Source: an uncultured Porphyromonadaceae bacterium (GTDB taxonomy: Bacteria > Bacteroidota > Bacteroidia > Bacteroidales > Muribaculaceae). Taken from it: DNA of 21,364 nucleotides. Below the pieces are notes generated by a model. That model worked only from the letters and a program-made list of their open reading frames with translations, ran no database searches and had not been told where the DNA came from. A program made the translations under genes and the position numbers. How positions within the stretch are numbered: the stretch's first letter is position 1; each line of letters begins with the position of its first letter. This document shows, piece after piece, positions 14,188 through 21,364 of this stretch. The stretch covers positions 1-21,364 of the forward strand of contig URMA01000050.1 of the NCBI GenBank assembly GCA_900548875.1. The letters run 5' to 3'.

Positions 14188-14748
14188 ATGAGCGAGATTA
14201 AGAAACAGTGGTATGTCGTCCGCGCAATCGGTGGCAAGGAGGGGAAGGTCAAAGAGTATATCGAGGCTGAAATCCGCCACAACCACCTTGAGGACTACAT
14301 TTCCCAGGTGCTGATCCCTACCGAAAAAGTCTATACCATCCGCAACGGAAAGAAGGTCTCCAAGGAGAAGGTCTCTTATCCGGGCTACGTGCTGGTGGAG
14401 GCTGCGTTCGTAGGGCAGATTCCGATTATAATTCGCAATACCCCCAACGTGCTGGGTTTCCTCGGCGACACCAAAGAGGACAGCCGCAAGATGAACGCCA
14501 CGCCCCTGCGTCCGCAGGAGGTAGCGCGTATTCTCGGCCGCGTCGACGAACTGAACGCACAGGAGGAGGAGAACGAAATACCCTTCTTTGTCGGCGAGAC
14601 CGTCAAGGTCACCGATGGCCCTTTCTCAAGCTTCCAGGGTACCATCGAGGCCGTCGACAACGAGCGCAAGAAACTCACGGTATCGGTGAAGATATTCGGG
14701 CGCAAAACTCCTATGGAGTTGAGTTTCACCCAAGTAGAAAAAGAATAA
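14188..14748 (+). CDS. nusG: Transcription termination/antitermination factor NusG
   Basis: NusG binds RNA polymerase and links it to Rho or to ribosomal protein S10. The 186-residue protein has the NGN domain (QWYVVRAIGGKEGKVKEYIE at the start, then SYPGYVLVEA) and a C-terminal KOW domain with VKVTDGPFSSFQGTIEAVD (about residues 138-156). Length is normal. It lies between secE and rplK, with 16 bases to rplK. Confidence 0.98.
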   Translation: MSEIKKQWYVVRAIGGKEGKVKEYIEAEIRHNHLEDYISQVLIPTEKVYTIRNGKKVSKEKVSYPGYVLVEAAFVGQIPIIIRNTPNVLGFLGDTKEDSRKMNATPLRPQEVARILGRVDELNAQEEENEIPFFVGETVKVTDGPFSSFQGTIEAVDNERKKLTVSVKIFGRKTPMELSFTQVEKE

Positions 14749-14764
14749 TTAACCAAGGAAAACT

Positions 14765-15205
14765 ATGGCAAAAGAGGTTGCTGCATTTATTAAATTGCAG
14801 ATCAAAGGTGGTGCCGCCAATCCTTCGCCCCCGGTTGGTCCCGCATTGGGTTCTAAGGGAGTCAATATCATGGACTTCTGCAAGCAGTTCAATGCGCGTA
14901 CCCAGGACAAGGCGGGGAAGGTCCTGCCGGTTATCATCACCGTGTACAGCGACAAGTCGTTCGACTTCGTCGTTAAACAGCCGCCCGTAGCCGTCCAGAT
15001 TAAGGAAGCAGCCAAGATTAGCACTGCGTCAGCCGAGCCGAACCGAAACAAGGTCGGTCAGATTACGTGGGAGCAGGTCGAGGCTATCGCCAAGGATAAG
15101 ATGAGCGATATGAACTGCTTCACGGTCGAGTCTGCAATGCGCATGGTTGCCGGAACGGCCCGCAGCATGGGTGTCAGCGTTGTCGGCGAATTTCCTAAAA
15201 AGTAA
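14765..15205 (+). CDS. rplK: Large-subunit ribosomal protein L11
   Basis: L11 forms the base of the GTPase-associated centre on 23S rRNA. The 146-residue protein shows the proline-rich linker segment NPSPPVGPALGSKGVNIMDF, which contacts thiostrepton-class antibiotics, and a C-terminal RNA-binding domain ending AGTARSMGVSVVGE. Length is standard. rplA starts 14 bases downstream, so the two are co-transcribed. L1 usually represses this pair by binding the mRNA; no clear L1 site is visible in the short gap. Confidence 0.98.
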   Translation: MAKEVAAFIKLQIKGGAANPSPPVGPALGSKGVNIMDFCKQFNARTQDKAGKVLPVIITVYSDKSFDFVVKQPPVAVQIKEAAKISTASAEPNRNKVGQITWEQVEAIAKDKMSDMNCFTVESAMRMVAGTARSMGVSVVGEFPKK

Positions 15206-15219
15206 TTGAATAGACGAAG

Positions 15220-15918
15220 ATGAGTAAGCTGACCAAGAATCAGAAAGCAATGCTTGCGAAGGTGGAGCCGAACAAGGTTTACAAACTGAGTGAGGCCGCC
15301 GAACTTCTGAAGGAGATTACCTTTACGAAATTCGACGCGTCCGTGGACATGGACGTACGCCTGGGCGTAGACCCCCGCAAGGCAAACCAGATGGTCAGGG
15401 GTGTCGTTACCCTGCCGCATGGTACAGGTAAAACAGTAAGGGTGCTCGTGCTTTGTACTCCCGACAAGGAGAACGAAGCGAAAGAGGCCGGCGCCGATTA
15501 CGTGGGACTCGACGAATACATCGAGAAAATCAAAGGAGGTTGGACCGATGTGGACGTCATCATCACTACTCCCAACGTAATGGCGAAAGTAGGTGCGCTG
15601 GGCCGTATTCTCGGTCCGCGCGGACTCATGCCGAACCCCAAGACCGGTACGGTCACCATGGAGGTGGGCAAAGCGGTCAAAGAGGTCAAGGCCGGTAAAA
15701 TCGACTTCAAGGTCGACAAGTACGGCATCATCCACTCTTCGATAGGCAAGGCTTCGTTCACTGCCGAACAGATAGCCGACAACGCGAAGGAGTTCCTCGG
15801 AACAATCATCAAGTTGAAACCGTCCGCCGCTAAGGGTTCCTACATCCTCAGCATCTATCTCTCCTCGACAATGAGCTGCGGCTTACAGATAGATCCCAAA
15901 TCTATTGACACGAAATAA
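15220..15918 (+). CDS. rplA: Large-subunit ribosomal protein L1
   Basis: L1 forms the mobile stalk that moves the E-site tRNA and is often the autogenous repressor of rplKA. The 232-residue protein has the family elements TKFDASVDMDVRLGVDPRKA (about residues 31-50), LGRILGPRGLMPNPKTGTV and the C-terminal KGSYILSIYLSSTMS. Length is normal. rplJ follows after 14 bases, so any rplJ translational operator would have to lie inside rplA or further upstream. Confidence 0.98.
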   Translation: MSKLTKNQKAMLAKVEPNKVYKLSEAAELLKEITFTKFDASVDMDVRLGVDPRKANQMVRGVVTLPHGTGKTVRVLVLCTPDKENEAKEAGADYVGLDEYIEKIKGGWTDVDVIITTPNVMAKVGALGRILGPRGLMPNPKTGTVTMEVGKAVKEVKAGKIDFKVDKYGIIHSSIGKASFTAEQIADNAKEFLGTIIKLKPSAAKGSYILSIYLSSTMSCGLQIDPKSIDTK

Positions 15919-15932
15919 AAATTCCGAAGACA

Positions 15933-16463
15933 ATGAACAGGGAAGAAAAAAGACAGGTAATAGAGTCTCTGGCCGCCAAGCTCAACGAATACCCTCATTT
16001 CTACATAACGGACATAGCCGAACTCAACGCCGAGCAGACTGCGGCACTCCGCCGTCAGTGCTTCGAAAAGGAGGTAAATCTCATGGTCGTGAAGAATACC
16101 CTTTTCGAGAAAGCACTGGAGGCAACCGACAAGGCCGACGAGCAGCTCATCGGAGTGCTCAGCGGCGCGACTTCGATTATGTTCTCCTCCGTAAACAAAG
16201 CTCCGGCACAGGTCATCAAGGAGTTCCGTAAGAAGAACCCGCAGGGGAAACCGGTGCTCAAGGCTGCATACGTAGAGGATTGTATTTATGTCGGCGACCA
16301 GAACCTCGACATGCTCGTAGCCATCAAGAGCCGCGAAGAGCTTATCGGGGATATCATCGGTCTGCTCCAGTCTCCGGCCAAGAACGTTATTTCCGCCCTT
16401 GCCGGCGCTGCGGGACAGAAGGTCGCAGGTATCGTAAAAGCTCTCGAAGAGAGGAACAATTAG
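15933..16463 (+). CDS. rplJ: Large-subunit ribosomal protein L10
   Basis: L10 anchors the L7/L12 dimers to the ribosomal stalk. The 176-residue protein begins MNREEKRQVIESLAAKL and includes FYITDIAELNAEQTAALRRQ, the core EVNLMVVKNTLFEKAL and the C-terminal helix that holds L7/L12 dimers. The next gene, rplL, is 115 bases away, a longer gap than elsewhere in the operon, and that gap contains a hairpin. Confidence 0.97.
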   Translation: MNREEKRQVIESLAAKLNEYPHFYITDIAELNAEQTAALRRQCFEKEVNLMVVKNTLFEKALEATDKADEQLIGVLSGATSIMFSSVNKAPAQVIKEFRKKNPQGKPVLKAAYVEDCIYVGDQNLDMLVAIKSREELIGDIIGLLQSPAKNVISALAGAAGQKVAGIVKALEERNN

Positions 16464-16470
16464 CGGAAGT

Positions 16471-16530
16471 CCTACCGGCATCCGTACAGAAAGAAACGGC
16501 TGGGGCAGCCGCTTGAAGGTCGCCGGGAGG
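16471..16530 (+). promoter_or_regulatory. Hairpin between rplJ and rplL
   Basis: CCTACCGGC (16471-16479) pairs with GCCGGGAGG (16522-16530) with one A-G mismatch. It encloses a second hairpin, CGGCTG (16497-16502) with CAGCCG (16506-16511). No T tract follows, so this is not a standard terminator. It may be a processing site or stabiliser that helps rplL be made in excess of rplJ, since several L7/L12 copies bind each L10. Confidence 0.55.
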
Positions 16531-16578
16531 CAATAAGACATTAACAAAAACATTAAACAAACAATAATCAATACAACA

Positions 16579-16932
16579 ATGGCAGACATCAAGAAATTAG
16601 CTGAAGAGTTGGTAAACCTGACAGTTAAGGAAGTAACCGAATTGGCCGCTATCCTCAAGGACGAGTACGGCATCGAACCTGCAGCCGCAGCAGGTGCAGC
16701 CGAAGGAGGTGCAGCCGAGAAATCCACTTACGACGTTGTCCTCACCAGCGCAGGTCAGGCCAAAGTAGGCGTTATCAAGGTCGTTAAGGAAATCACCGGT
16801 CTCGGTCTCAAGGAAGCCAAGGACCTCGTTGACGGCGCTCCCAAAGCTATCAAGGAAGGTGTTTCCAAAGAGGAAGCTGAGTCTATCAAATCTCAACTCG
16901 AAGAAGCAGGAGCTGAAGTTGAACTTAAATAG
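16579..16932 (+). CDS. rplL: Large-subunit ribosomal protein L7/L12
   Basis: L7/L12 recruits translational GTPases. The 117-residue protein has the N-terminal dimerisation helices (IKKLAEELVNLTVKEVTELA), an Ala/Gly-rich hinge (about residues 36-47) and the globular factor-binding domain with KVGVIKVVKEITGLGLKEAK. Length is near the usual 120-125. An A-rich, structure-poor leader directly before the ATG should favour strong translation. Confidence 0.98.
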   Translation: MADIKKLAEELVNLTVKEVTELAAILKDEYGIEPAAAAGAAEGGAAEKSTYDVVLTSAGQAKVGVIKVVKEITGLGLKEAKDLVDGAPKAIKEGVSKEEAESIKSQLEEAGAEVELK

Positions 16933-16960
16933 TTTATACTTCTAACTCGGAACATATTCA

Positions 16961-16994
16961 GGTATAGAGTCTGGCGACAGGCTCTATACCTTTT
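16961..16994 (+). terminator. GNRA-capped terminator/attenuator after rplL
   Basis: GGTATAGAGTCTG (16961-16973) pairs with CAGGCTCTATACC (16978-16990), a continuous 13-bp stem with one T-G wobble, capped by GCGA, a GNRA tetraloop. TTTT follows. The short T tract suggests partial termination, which would make the ribosomal proteins in excess over RNA polymerase beta, as attenuation does in E. coli. Confidence 0.85.
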
Positions 16995-17510
16995 GCCGTT
17001 TATTTTGTCACAAGGCACGGCAGCAGATGCCGCAGGGCGAAGCAGAGGTGCCGGGAAGCGATGGCGGAGACGTCACAGCGGCGGGAACGACATCCGCCAA
17101 AACGAACGGCAAAGAGTTATCCGGAACGACCGCCGCGGGCGGAGGCCGGAGAGACACCGAAACGGGTAAACACCTTTCGGATACTCCGGAACGGGAACTG
17201 CGGCGATATGCGACGGAAAGCGGAGAGGGCTGTACACCGCCCGCATCCGCACGAAGACAGGATGCGGCTACGGCCGCTTTCTGTGTCGAGAAACGAAAAG
17301 GGTGATTAACCGGCGAAGACAAACGGTCCCCCGCACAAGGAGGCACGGCCTGAACGCCTCCCGGCCTGCCCACCGGGGTTCCCCCTACCCTCAACCGACC
17401 GGCGACTACTACCTGACAAGCGATAGACGCCAACTTATCTTGGATTAGAATGTGCTACCCGCAACGGCGCCACGAATGCCGCGGGTTCAACTCAAAAACA
17501 TATTTGTTAC
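16995..17510 (+). ncRNA. Long structured leader region before rpoB
   Basis: These 516 GC-rich bases contain no convincing gene: long open frames exist on both strands at once, but their translations are low-complexity and lack start signals. Many perfect, partly nested stems are present. They are 17062-17068 with 17093-17099; 17120-17124 with 17146-17150, enclosing 17130-17134 with 17138-17142; 17157-17162 with 17175-17180; 17216-17223 with 17274-17281, enclosing 17241-17248 with 17260-17267; 17339-17344 with 17356-17361; and 17457-17462 with 17481-17486 just before the rpoB start. It does not match the signatures I know for RNase P RNA, tmRNA, SRP RNA or a riboswitch. A leader RNA controlling rpoB, or an independent RNA, is inferred. 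Confidence 0.55.
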
Positions 17511-20500
17511 ATGTCCTTAAAAGCAAATAACCCGAGAATAAGCTTCTCTTCAGTGAAAAAAAGGATGCACTATCCCGATTTTCTGGAGATTCAGCTCAAA
17601 TCATTCCACGACTTTTTCCAGCTCGACACCACCGCAGAGAACCGCAAGAACGAGGGGCTCTACAAAGTGTTCATGGAAAATTTCCCGATAACCGATACAA
17701 GGAACAACTTCGTTCTGGAATTCATCGATTACTATATCGACCCGCCCCGCTATTCCATAGAGGAGTGCCTCGAACGCGGCCTGACCTACAGCGTCCCGCT
17801 CAAGGCGAAACTGAAACTCTACTGTACGGACTCGGAACACGAGGACTTCGACACGGTGGTACAGGATGTCTATTTCGGTACCATCCCCTACATGACGCCG
17901 CGCGGCACATTCGTCATCAACGGTGCCGAGAGGGTCATCGTATCGCAGCTCCACCGTTCGCCGGGCGTATTCTTCGGGCAGAGCGTACACACCAACGGCA
18001 CCAAACTCTACTCCGCACGTATCATTCCGTTCAAGGGGTCGTGGATAGAGTTCGCCACGGACATCAACAACGTGATGTACGCCTACATCGACCGCAAGAA
18101 GAAGCTCCCCGTCACGACGCTGCTGCGTGCCATCGGCTACGAGAACGACCAGCAGATACTGGAGATATTCGACCTGGCGGACGAGGTGAAAGTAAACCGT
18201 GCGAACCTTAAAAAGGCCGTAGGCCGCAAGCTGGCCGCAAGGGTACTGAGCACCTGGGTGGAAGACTTCGTTGACGAGGACACCGGCGAAGTGGTATCCA
18301 TCGAGCGTAACGACGTCATCATCGACCGCGAAACGGTGCTCGAAGCCGACGACATAGACCGAATCATCGACAGCGGCGCCAAAAGCATCCTCCTGCACAA
18401 GGAGAATGCGACGGGCAACGACTATTCCATCATATACAACACGTTACAGAAAGACCCCTGCAACTCCGAAAAGGAAGCGGTGGTTTACATATACAGACAG
18501 CTGCGCAATTCCGAACCACCCGACGAGGCGACGGCAAGGGATGTCATCGACAAGCTCTTCTTCTCCGACAAACGCTACGACCTGGGCGAAGTGGGCCGTT
18601 TCCGGATAAACAAGAAGCTCGAACTCGACATCGACCCGCAAATCAGGGTGCTGACGAAAGAGGACATGATAGCCATTATCAAATACCTCATCTCGCTCAT
18701 CAACTCCAAGACCGACGTGGACGACATCGACCACCTGAGCAACCGCCGCGTAAGGACCGTCGGAGAGCAGCTCTCCAACCAGTTCTCGGTGGGCTTCGTC
18801 AGGATGGCGCGTACCATCCGCGAACGGATGAACGTGCGCGACAACGAAGTCTTCACCCCGATAGACCTCATCAACGCCAAGACGCTCTCGAGCGTCATCA
18901 ACTCGTTCTTCGGCACGAACCAGCTCTCGCAGTTCATGGACCAGATAAACCCGCTGGCCGAAATGACGCACAAGCGCCGTCTGTCGGCCCTCGGTCCGGG
19001 CGGTCTGTCGCGCGACAGGGCAGGTTTCGAAGTACGAGACGTACACTACACGCATTACGGACGCCTCTGCCCCATCGAGACGCCGGAAGGCCCGAATATC
19101 GGTCTTATCTCCTCGCTTTGCGTCTATGCGAAGATAAGCGACATGGGATTCATCGAGACGCCTTACCGCCGCGTGGAAAACGGCAAAGTGGACATGAAGG
19201 ACGAGGACATCGTCTACATGAGCGCCGAAGAGGAGGAGAACCTCATCATCGCGCAGGCCACGGCCGGTATCGACGAGGAGGGTAACTTCCTCGAACCGGA
19301 CCGCATCAAGGCACGCGTGGAGGCCGATTATCCGACGGTGAACGCCCAGCAGGTGAATCTGGTGGACGTGGCACCGAATCAGATAGCCTCCATTGCGGCG
19401 AGCCTCATCCCGTTCCTCGAACACGACGATGCCAACCGTGCTCTCATGGGCTCGAACATGATGCGCCAGGCCGTGCCCCTCATCAACCCCGAAGCCCCCA
19501 TCGTGGGCACAGGTCTCGAATCGGAGATGATGGGCGACAGCCGCATCCATATCGTCGCCGAGAAGGACGGCGAGGTGGTATTTGCCGACGCCCAGCAGAT
19601 ACAGGTACGCTACGAACGCACGGAGGACGAAAAGCTCGTCAGCTTCGACCCGGAAGTGACCACCTATATCCTGCCGCGCTACCGCAAGACCAACCAGAAC
19701 ATGTCCATCACGCTGCGCCCCACCGTCATGCAGGGCGAAAAGGTAACGAAAGGCCAGATACTCACCGAAGGGTATTCGACCGACAACGGCGAACTCGCCC
19801 TGGGCCGCAACCTCAAGGTGGCGTTCATGCCCTGGAAGGGATACAACTTCGAGGATGCCATCGTGATATCGGAACGCCTCGTACGGGAAGACCTCTTCAC
19901 TTCGGTGCACGTGGACGAGTACATCATGGAGGTGCGCGAGACCAAGCGCGGTATGGAGGAGCTGACCTCCGACATCCCGAACGTCAGCGAGGATGCGACC
20001 AAAGACCTCGACGAGAACGGTATCATCCGCATCGGTGCGAACGTCAAGCCGGGCGATATCCTCATCGGCAAGATAACCCCGAAGGGAGAGAGCGACCCGA
20101 GTCCGGAGGAGAAGCTGCTGCGCGCTATTTTCGGCGACAAAGCCGGCGACGTGAAGGATGCCTCGCTCAAGGCACAGCCTTCGCTCTACGGTGTGGTCAT
20201 CGACAAGAAGCTCTTCAGCCGCGTGAACAAGGACAACAAGAAGGGCAAACAGGCCGAAAAGGTGCAGCTCGACAAAATCGACGCACAGTTCGCCAAGGAG
20301 GCCGCCGCCCTGAAAGCCGTCCTGGTGGATAAGCTGTGGACGATACTGAAGGACAAGACCACGCAGGGTATCAAGGACTACCTCGGCGCGGAGCTCTACG
20401 GCAAGGGCGCGAAGTTCAGCCGCAAGATGCTCGAAGAGATAGACTACCTGAACCTCAATACGGACAAGTGGGTGGGCGACGAACGCATAGACCGCCTCGT

Positions 20501-21329
20501 CGGACAGACCATCAACAACTACATCATCAAGTACAAGGAGCTCGATGCCCGCGTGAAACGCGAGAAGTACAACCTCACCAACGGCGACGAGCTGCCGGCA
20601 GGCATCATCCAGCTCGCCAAGGTTTACATCGCCAAGAAACGCAAGCTGAAAGTAGGCGACAAGAGGGCGGCCCGCCACGGTAACAAGGGTATCGTGGCGA
20701 AAGTGGTGCGCGACGAGGACATGCCTTTCCTCGACGACGGTTCGATAGTGGATATCGTACTGAACCCGCTGGGCGTGCCCTCCCGAATGAACCTCGGCCA
20801 GATTTACGAAACCGTACTCGGATGGGCGGGCAAGGAACTCGGGCTCAAGTTCGCCACCCCCATCTTCGACGGCGCCACGCTCGACGAGATAAACGAGTAC
20901 ACGGCCAAGGCGGGCATTCCGCGCAGCGGCCGCACCTATCTGCGCGACGGAGGAACCGGCGAACAGTTCGACCAGCCGGCTACCGTAGGCGTGATATACA
21001 TGCTGAAGCTCGGCCACATGATAGACGACAAGATGCACGCGCGTTCCATCGGTCCCTATTCGCTCATCACCCAGCAGCCGCTCGGCGGTAAGGCGCAGTT
21101 CGGCGGCCAGCGATTCGGAGAGATGGAGGTCTGGGCGCTCGAAGCGTTCGGTGCAGCCAACATCCTGCAGGAGATACTGACCATCAAGAGCGACGACGTC
21201 ATGGGGCGTGCGAAGGCCTACGAAGCCATCGTCAAGGGAGACAACCTCCCGCCGGCCGGTATCCCGGAATCGCTCAACGTGCTCCTGCACGAGCTGAGGG
21301 GCCTGGCGCTAAGCGTCAAGCTGGAGTAA
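17511..21329 (+). CDS. rpoB: DNA-directed RNA polymerase beta subunit
   Basis: This is the complete 1272-residue beta subunit, of the size usual for Bacteroidota, which carry lineage-specific insertions compared with E. coli. The rifampicin-binding segment begins QLSQFMDQINPLAEMTHKRR at residue 471. Gln474, Asp477, His487 and Ser492 keep the wild-type residues of the main resistance positions, whereas the E. coli Asn518 and Ser522 positions are Ile479 and Ala483. Later core motifs include ETPEGPNIGLI, AFMPWKGYNFEDAIVISE, DKRAARHGNKGIVAKV and the C-terminal GGKAQFGGQRFGEMEVWALE. ATA for Ile and AGG for Arg recur. The coding sequence ends 35 bases before the window edge, where rpoC is expected next. 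Confidence 0.99.
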   Translation: MSLKANNPRISFSSVKKRMHYPDFLEIQLKSFHDFFQLDTTAENRKNEGLYKVFMENFPITDTRNNFVLEFIDYYIDPPRYSIEECLERGLTYSVPLKAKLKLYCTDSEHEDFDTVVQDVYFGTIPYMTPRGTFVINGAERVIVSQLHRSPGVFFGQSVHTNGTKLYSARIIPFKGSWIEFATDINNVMYAYIDRKKKLPVTTLLRAIGYENDQQILEIFDLADEVKVNRANLKKAVGRKLAARVLSTWVEDFVDEDTGEVVSIERNDVIIDRETVLEADDIDRIIDSGAKSILLHKENATGNDYSIIYNTLQKDPCNSEKEAVVYIYRQLRNSEPPDEATARDVIDKLFFSDKRYDLGEVGRFRINKKLELDIDPQIRVLTKEDMIAIIKYLISLINSKTDVDDIDHLSNRRVRTVGEQLSNQFSVGFVRMARTIRERMNVRDNEVFTPIDLINAKTLSSVINSFFGTNQLSQFMDQINPLAEMTHKRRLSALGPGGLSRDRAGFEVRDVHYTHYGRLCPIETPEGPNIGLISSLCVYAKISDMGFIETPYRRVENGKVDMKDEDIVYMSAEEEENLIIAQATAGIDEEGNFLEPDRIKARVEADYPTVNAQQVNLVDVAPNQIASIAASLIPFLEHDDANRALMGSNMMRQAVPLINPEAPIVGTGLESEMMGDSRIHIVAEKDGEVVFADAQQIQVRYERTEDEKLVSFDPEVTTYILPRYRKTNQNMSITLRPTVMQGEKVTKGQILTEGYSTDNGELALGRNLKVAFMPWKGYNFEDAIVISERLVREDLFTSVHVDEYIMEVRETKRGMEELTSDIPNVSEDATKDLDENGIIRIGANVKPGDILIGKITPKGESDPSPEEKLLRAIFGDKAGDVKDASLKAQPSLYGVVIDKKLFSRVNKDNKKGKQAEKVQLDKIDAQFAKEAAALKAVLVDKLWTILKDKTTQGIKDYLGAELYGKGAKFSRKMLEEIDYLNLNTDKWVGDERIDRLVGQTINNYIIKYKELDARVKREKYNLTNGDELPAGIIQLAKVYIAKKRKLKVGDKRAARHGNKGIVAKVVRDEDMPFLDDGSIVDIVLNPLGVPSRMNLGQIYETVLGWAGKELGLKFATPIFDGATLDEINEYTAKAGIPRSGRTYLRDGGTGEQFDQPATVGVIYMLKLGHMIDDKMHARSIGPYSLITQQPLGGKAQFGGQRFGEMEVWALEAFGAANILQEILTIKSDDVMGRAKAYEAIVKGDNLPPAGIPESLNVLLHELRGLALSVKLE

Positions 21330-21348
21330 GACGATGCCCCGTCCGCCG

Positions 21349-21364
21349 TCCCTCTCGGCAGGGA
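21349..21364 (+). other. Hairpin start after rpoB, cut by window edge
   Basis: TCCCT (21349-21353) and AGGGA (21360-21364) form a 5-bp stem that ends exactly at the window edge. It may extend further or be a small element between rpoB and rpoC. Confidence 0.3.

Noticed and set aside
17008..17433. Possible genes in the rpoB leader (plus 17027-17305, plus 17061-17309, minus 17008-17433)
   Set aside because: Three mutually overlapping frames of low-complexity Ala/Gly/Arg/Pro sequence with no ribosome site or family likeness; the perfect stems favour RNA structure.
16995..17510. RNase P RNA, tmRNA or SRP RNA in the rpoB leader
   Set aside because: I looked for the conserved core motifs (for example GAGGAAAGTCC of RNase P and a tRNA-like tmRNA end) and found none.
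18921..18990. Rifampicin-resistance substitutions in rpoB
   Set aside because: The main positions Gln474, Asp477, His487 and Ser492 are wild type; Ile479 and Ala483 are probably lineage differences.
18444..21290. Antisense open frame of 948 residues opposite rpoB
   Set aside because: Very long but composed of a His/Val/Glu-rich mirror of rpoB codons, with no domain and no promoter; due to high GC at third positions.

Overview
The window looks like a chromosomal segment from a member of the Bacteroidales (Bacteroidota). Four things point there: the promoter pattern TTTG-N20-TAnnTTTG, two secreted proteins with type IX secretion (T9SS) C-terminal sorting tags, a BspA-type leucine-rich-repeat protein, and the family variants of recF-DUF721, ribH and the ribosomal/RNA polymerase cluster. 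I cannot fix genus or species.

Layout. (1) 1-1811: a small membrane-anchored hypothetical gene on the minus strand diverges from mutY. As written, mutY carries a one-base frameshift inside an A6G run. (2) 1931-4411: a large secreted protein with three choice-of-anchor-J-like domains and a T9SS tag, closed by a near-perfect terminator hairpin. (3) 4446-7225: an AT-rich accessory island holding a 53-residue basic protein on the minus strand, a lone PD-(D/E)XK nuclease-like gene and a 15-repeat BspA-like gene broken by one in-frame TAA. (4) 7331-12201: a compact plus-strand housekeeping run: recF, DUF721/DciA-like, acyl-CoA thioesterase, single-domain arabinose-5-phosphate isomerase, a PfkB-like protein lacking the usual catalytic Asp, a TPR-like protein and ribH. 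(5) 12294-21329: a promoter, tRNA-Tyr, tRNA-Gly, tuf, tRNA-Trp, secE, nusG, rplK, rplA, rplJ, rplL and rpoB, with rpoC expected just beyond the edge.

Region 5 is the classical translation/transcription supercluster. EF-Tu, the L11/L1/L10/L7-L12 stalk proteins, the SecE translocon subunit, NusG and the RNA polymerase beta subunit are made together, and hairpins between genes (tuf leader, tuf-tRNA-Trp, rplJ-rplL, rplL-rpoB) probably tune their ratios. The 516 bases after the rplL hairpin hold no convincing gene but many perfect nested stems, so I read them as a long structured rpoB leader RNA. This is the strongest candidate for an undescribed element here.

Two genes, mutY and the BspA-like gene, are interrupted. 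Each could be real decay or a sequence error. Glu codon choice changes between ribH and tuf. That may reflect expression level, but the tRNA pair at the junction is also a place where assemblies can be wrongly joined.
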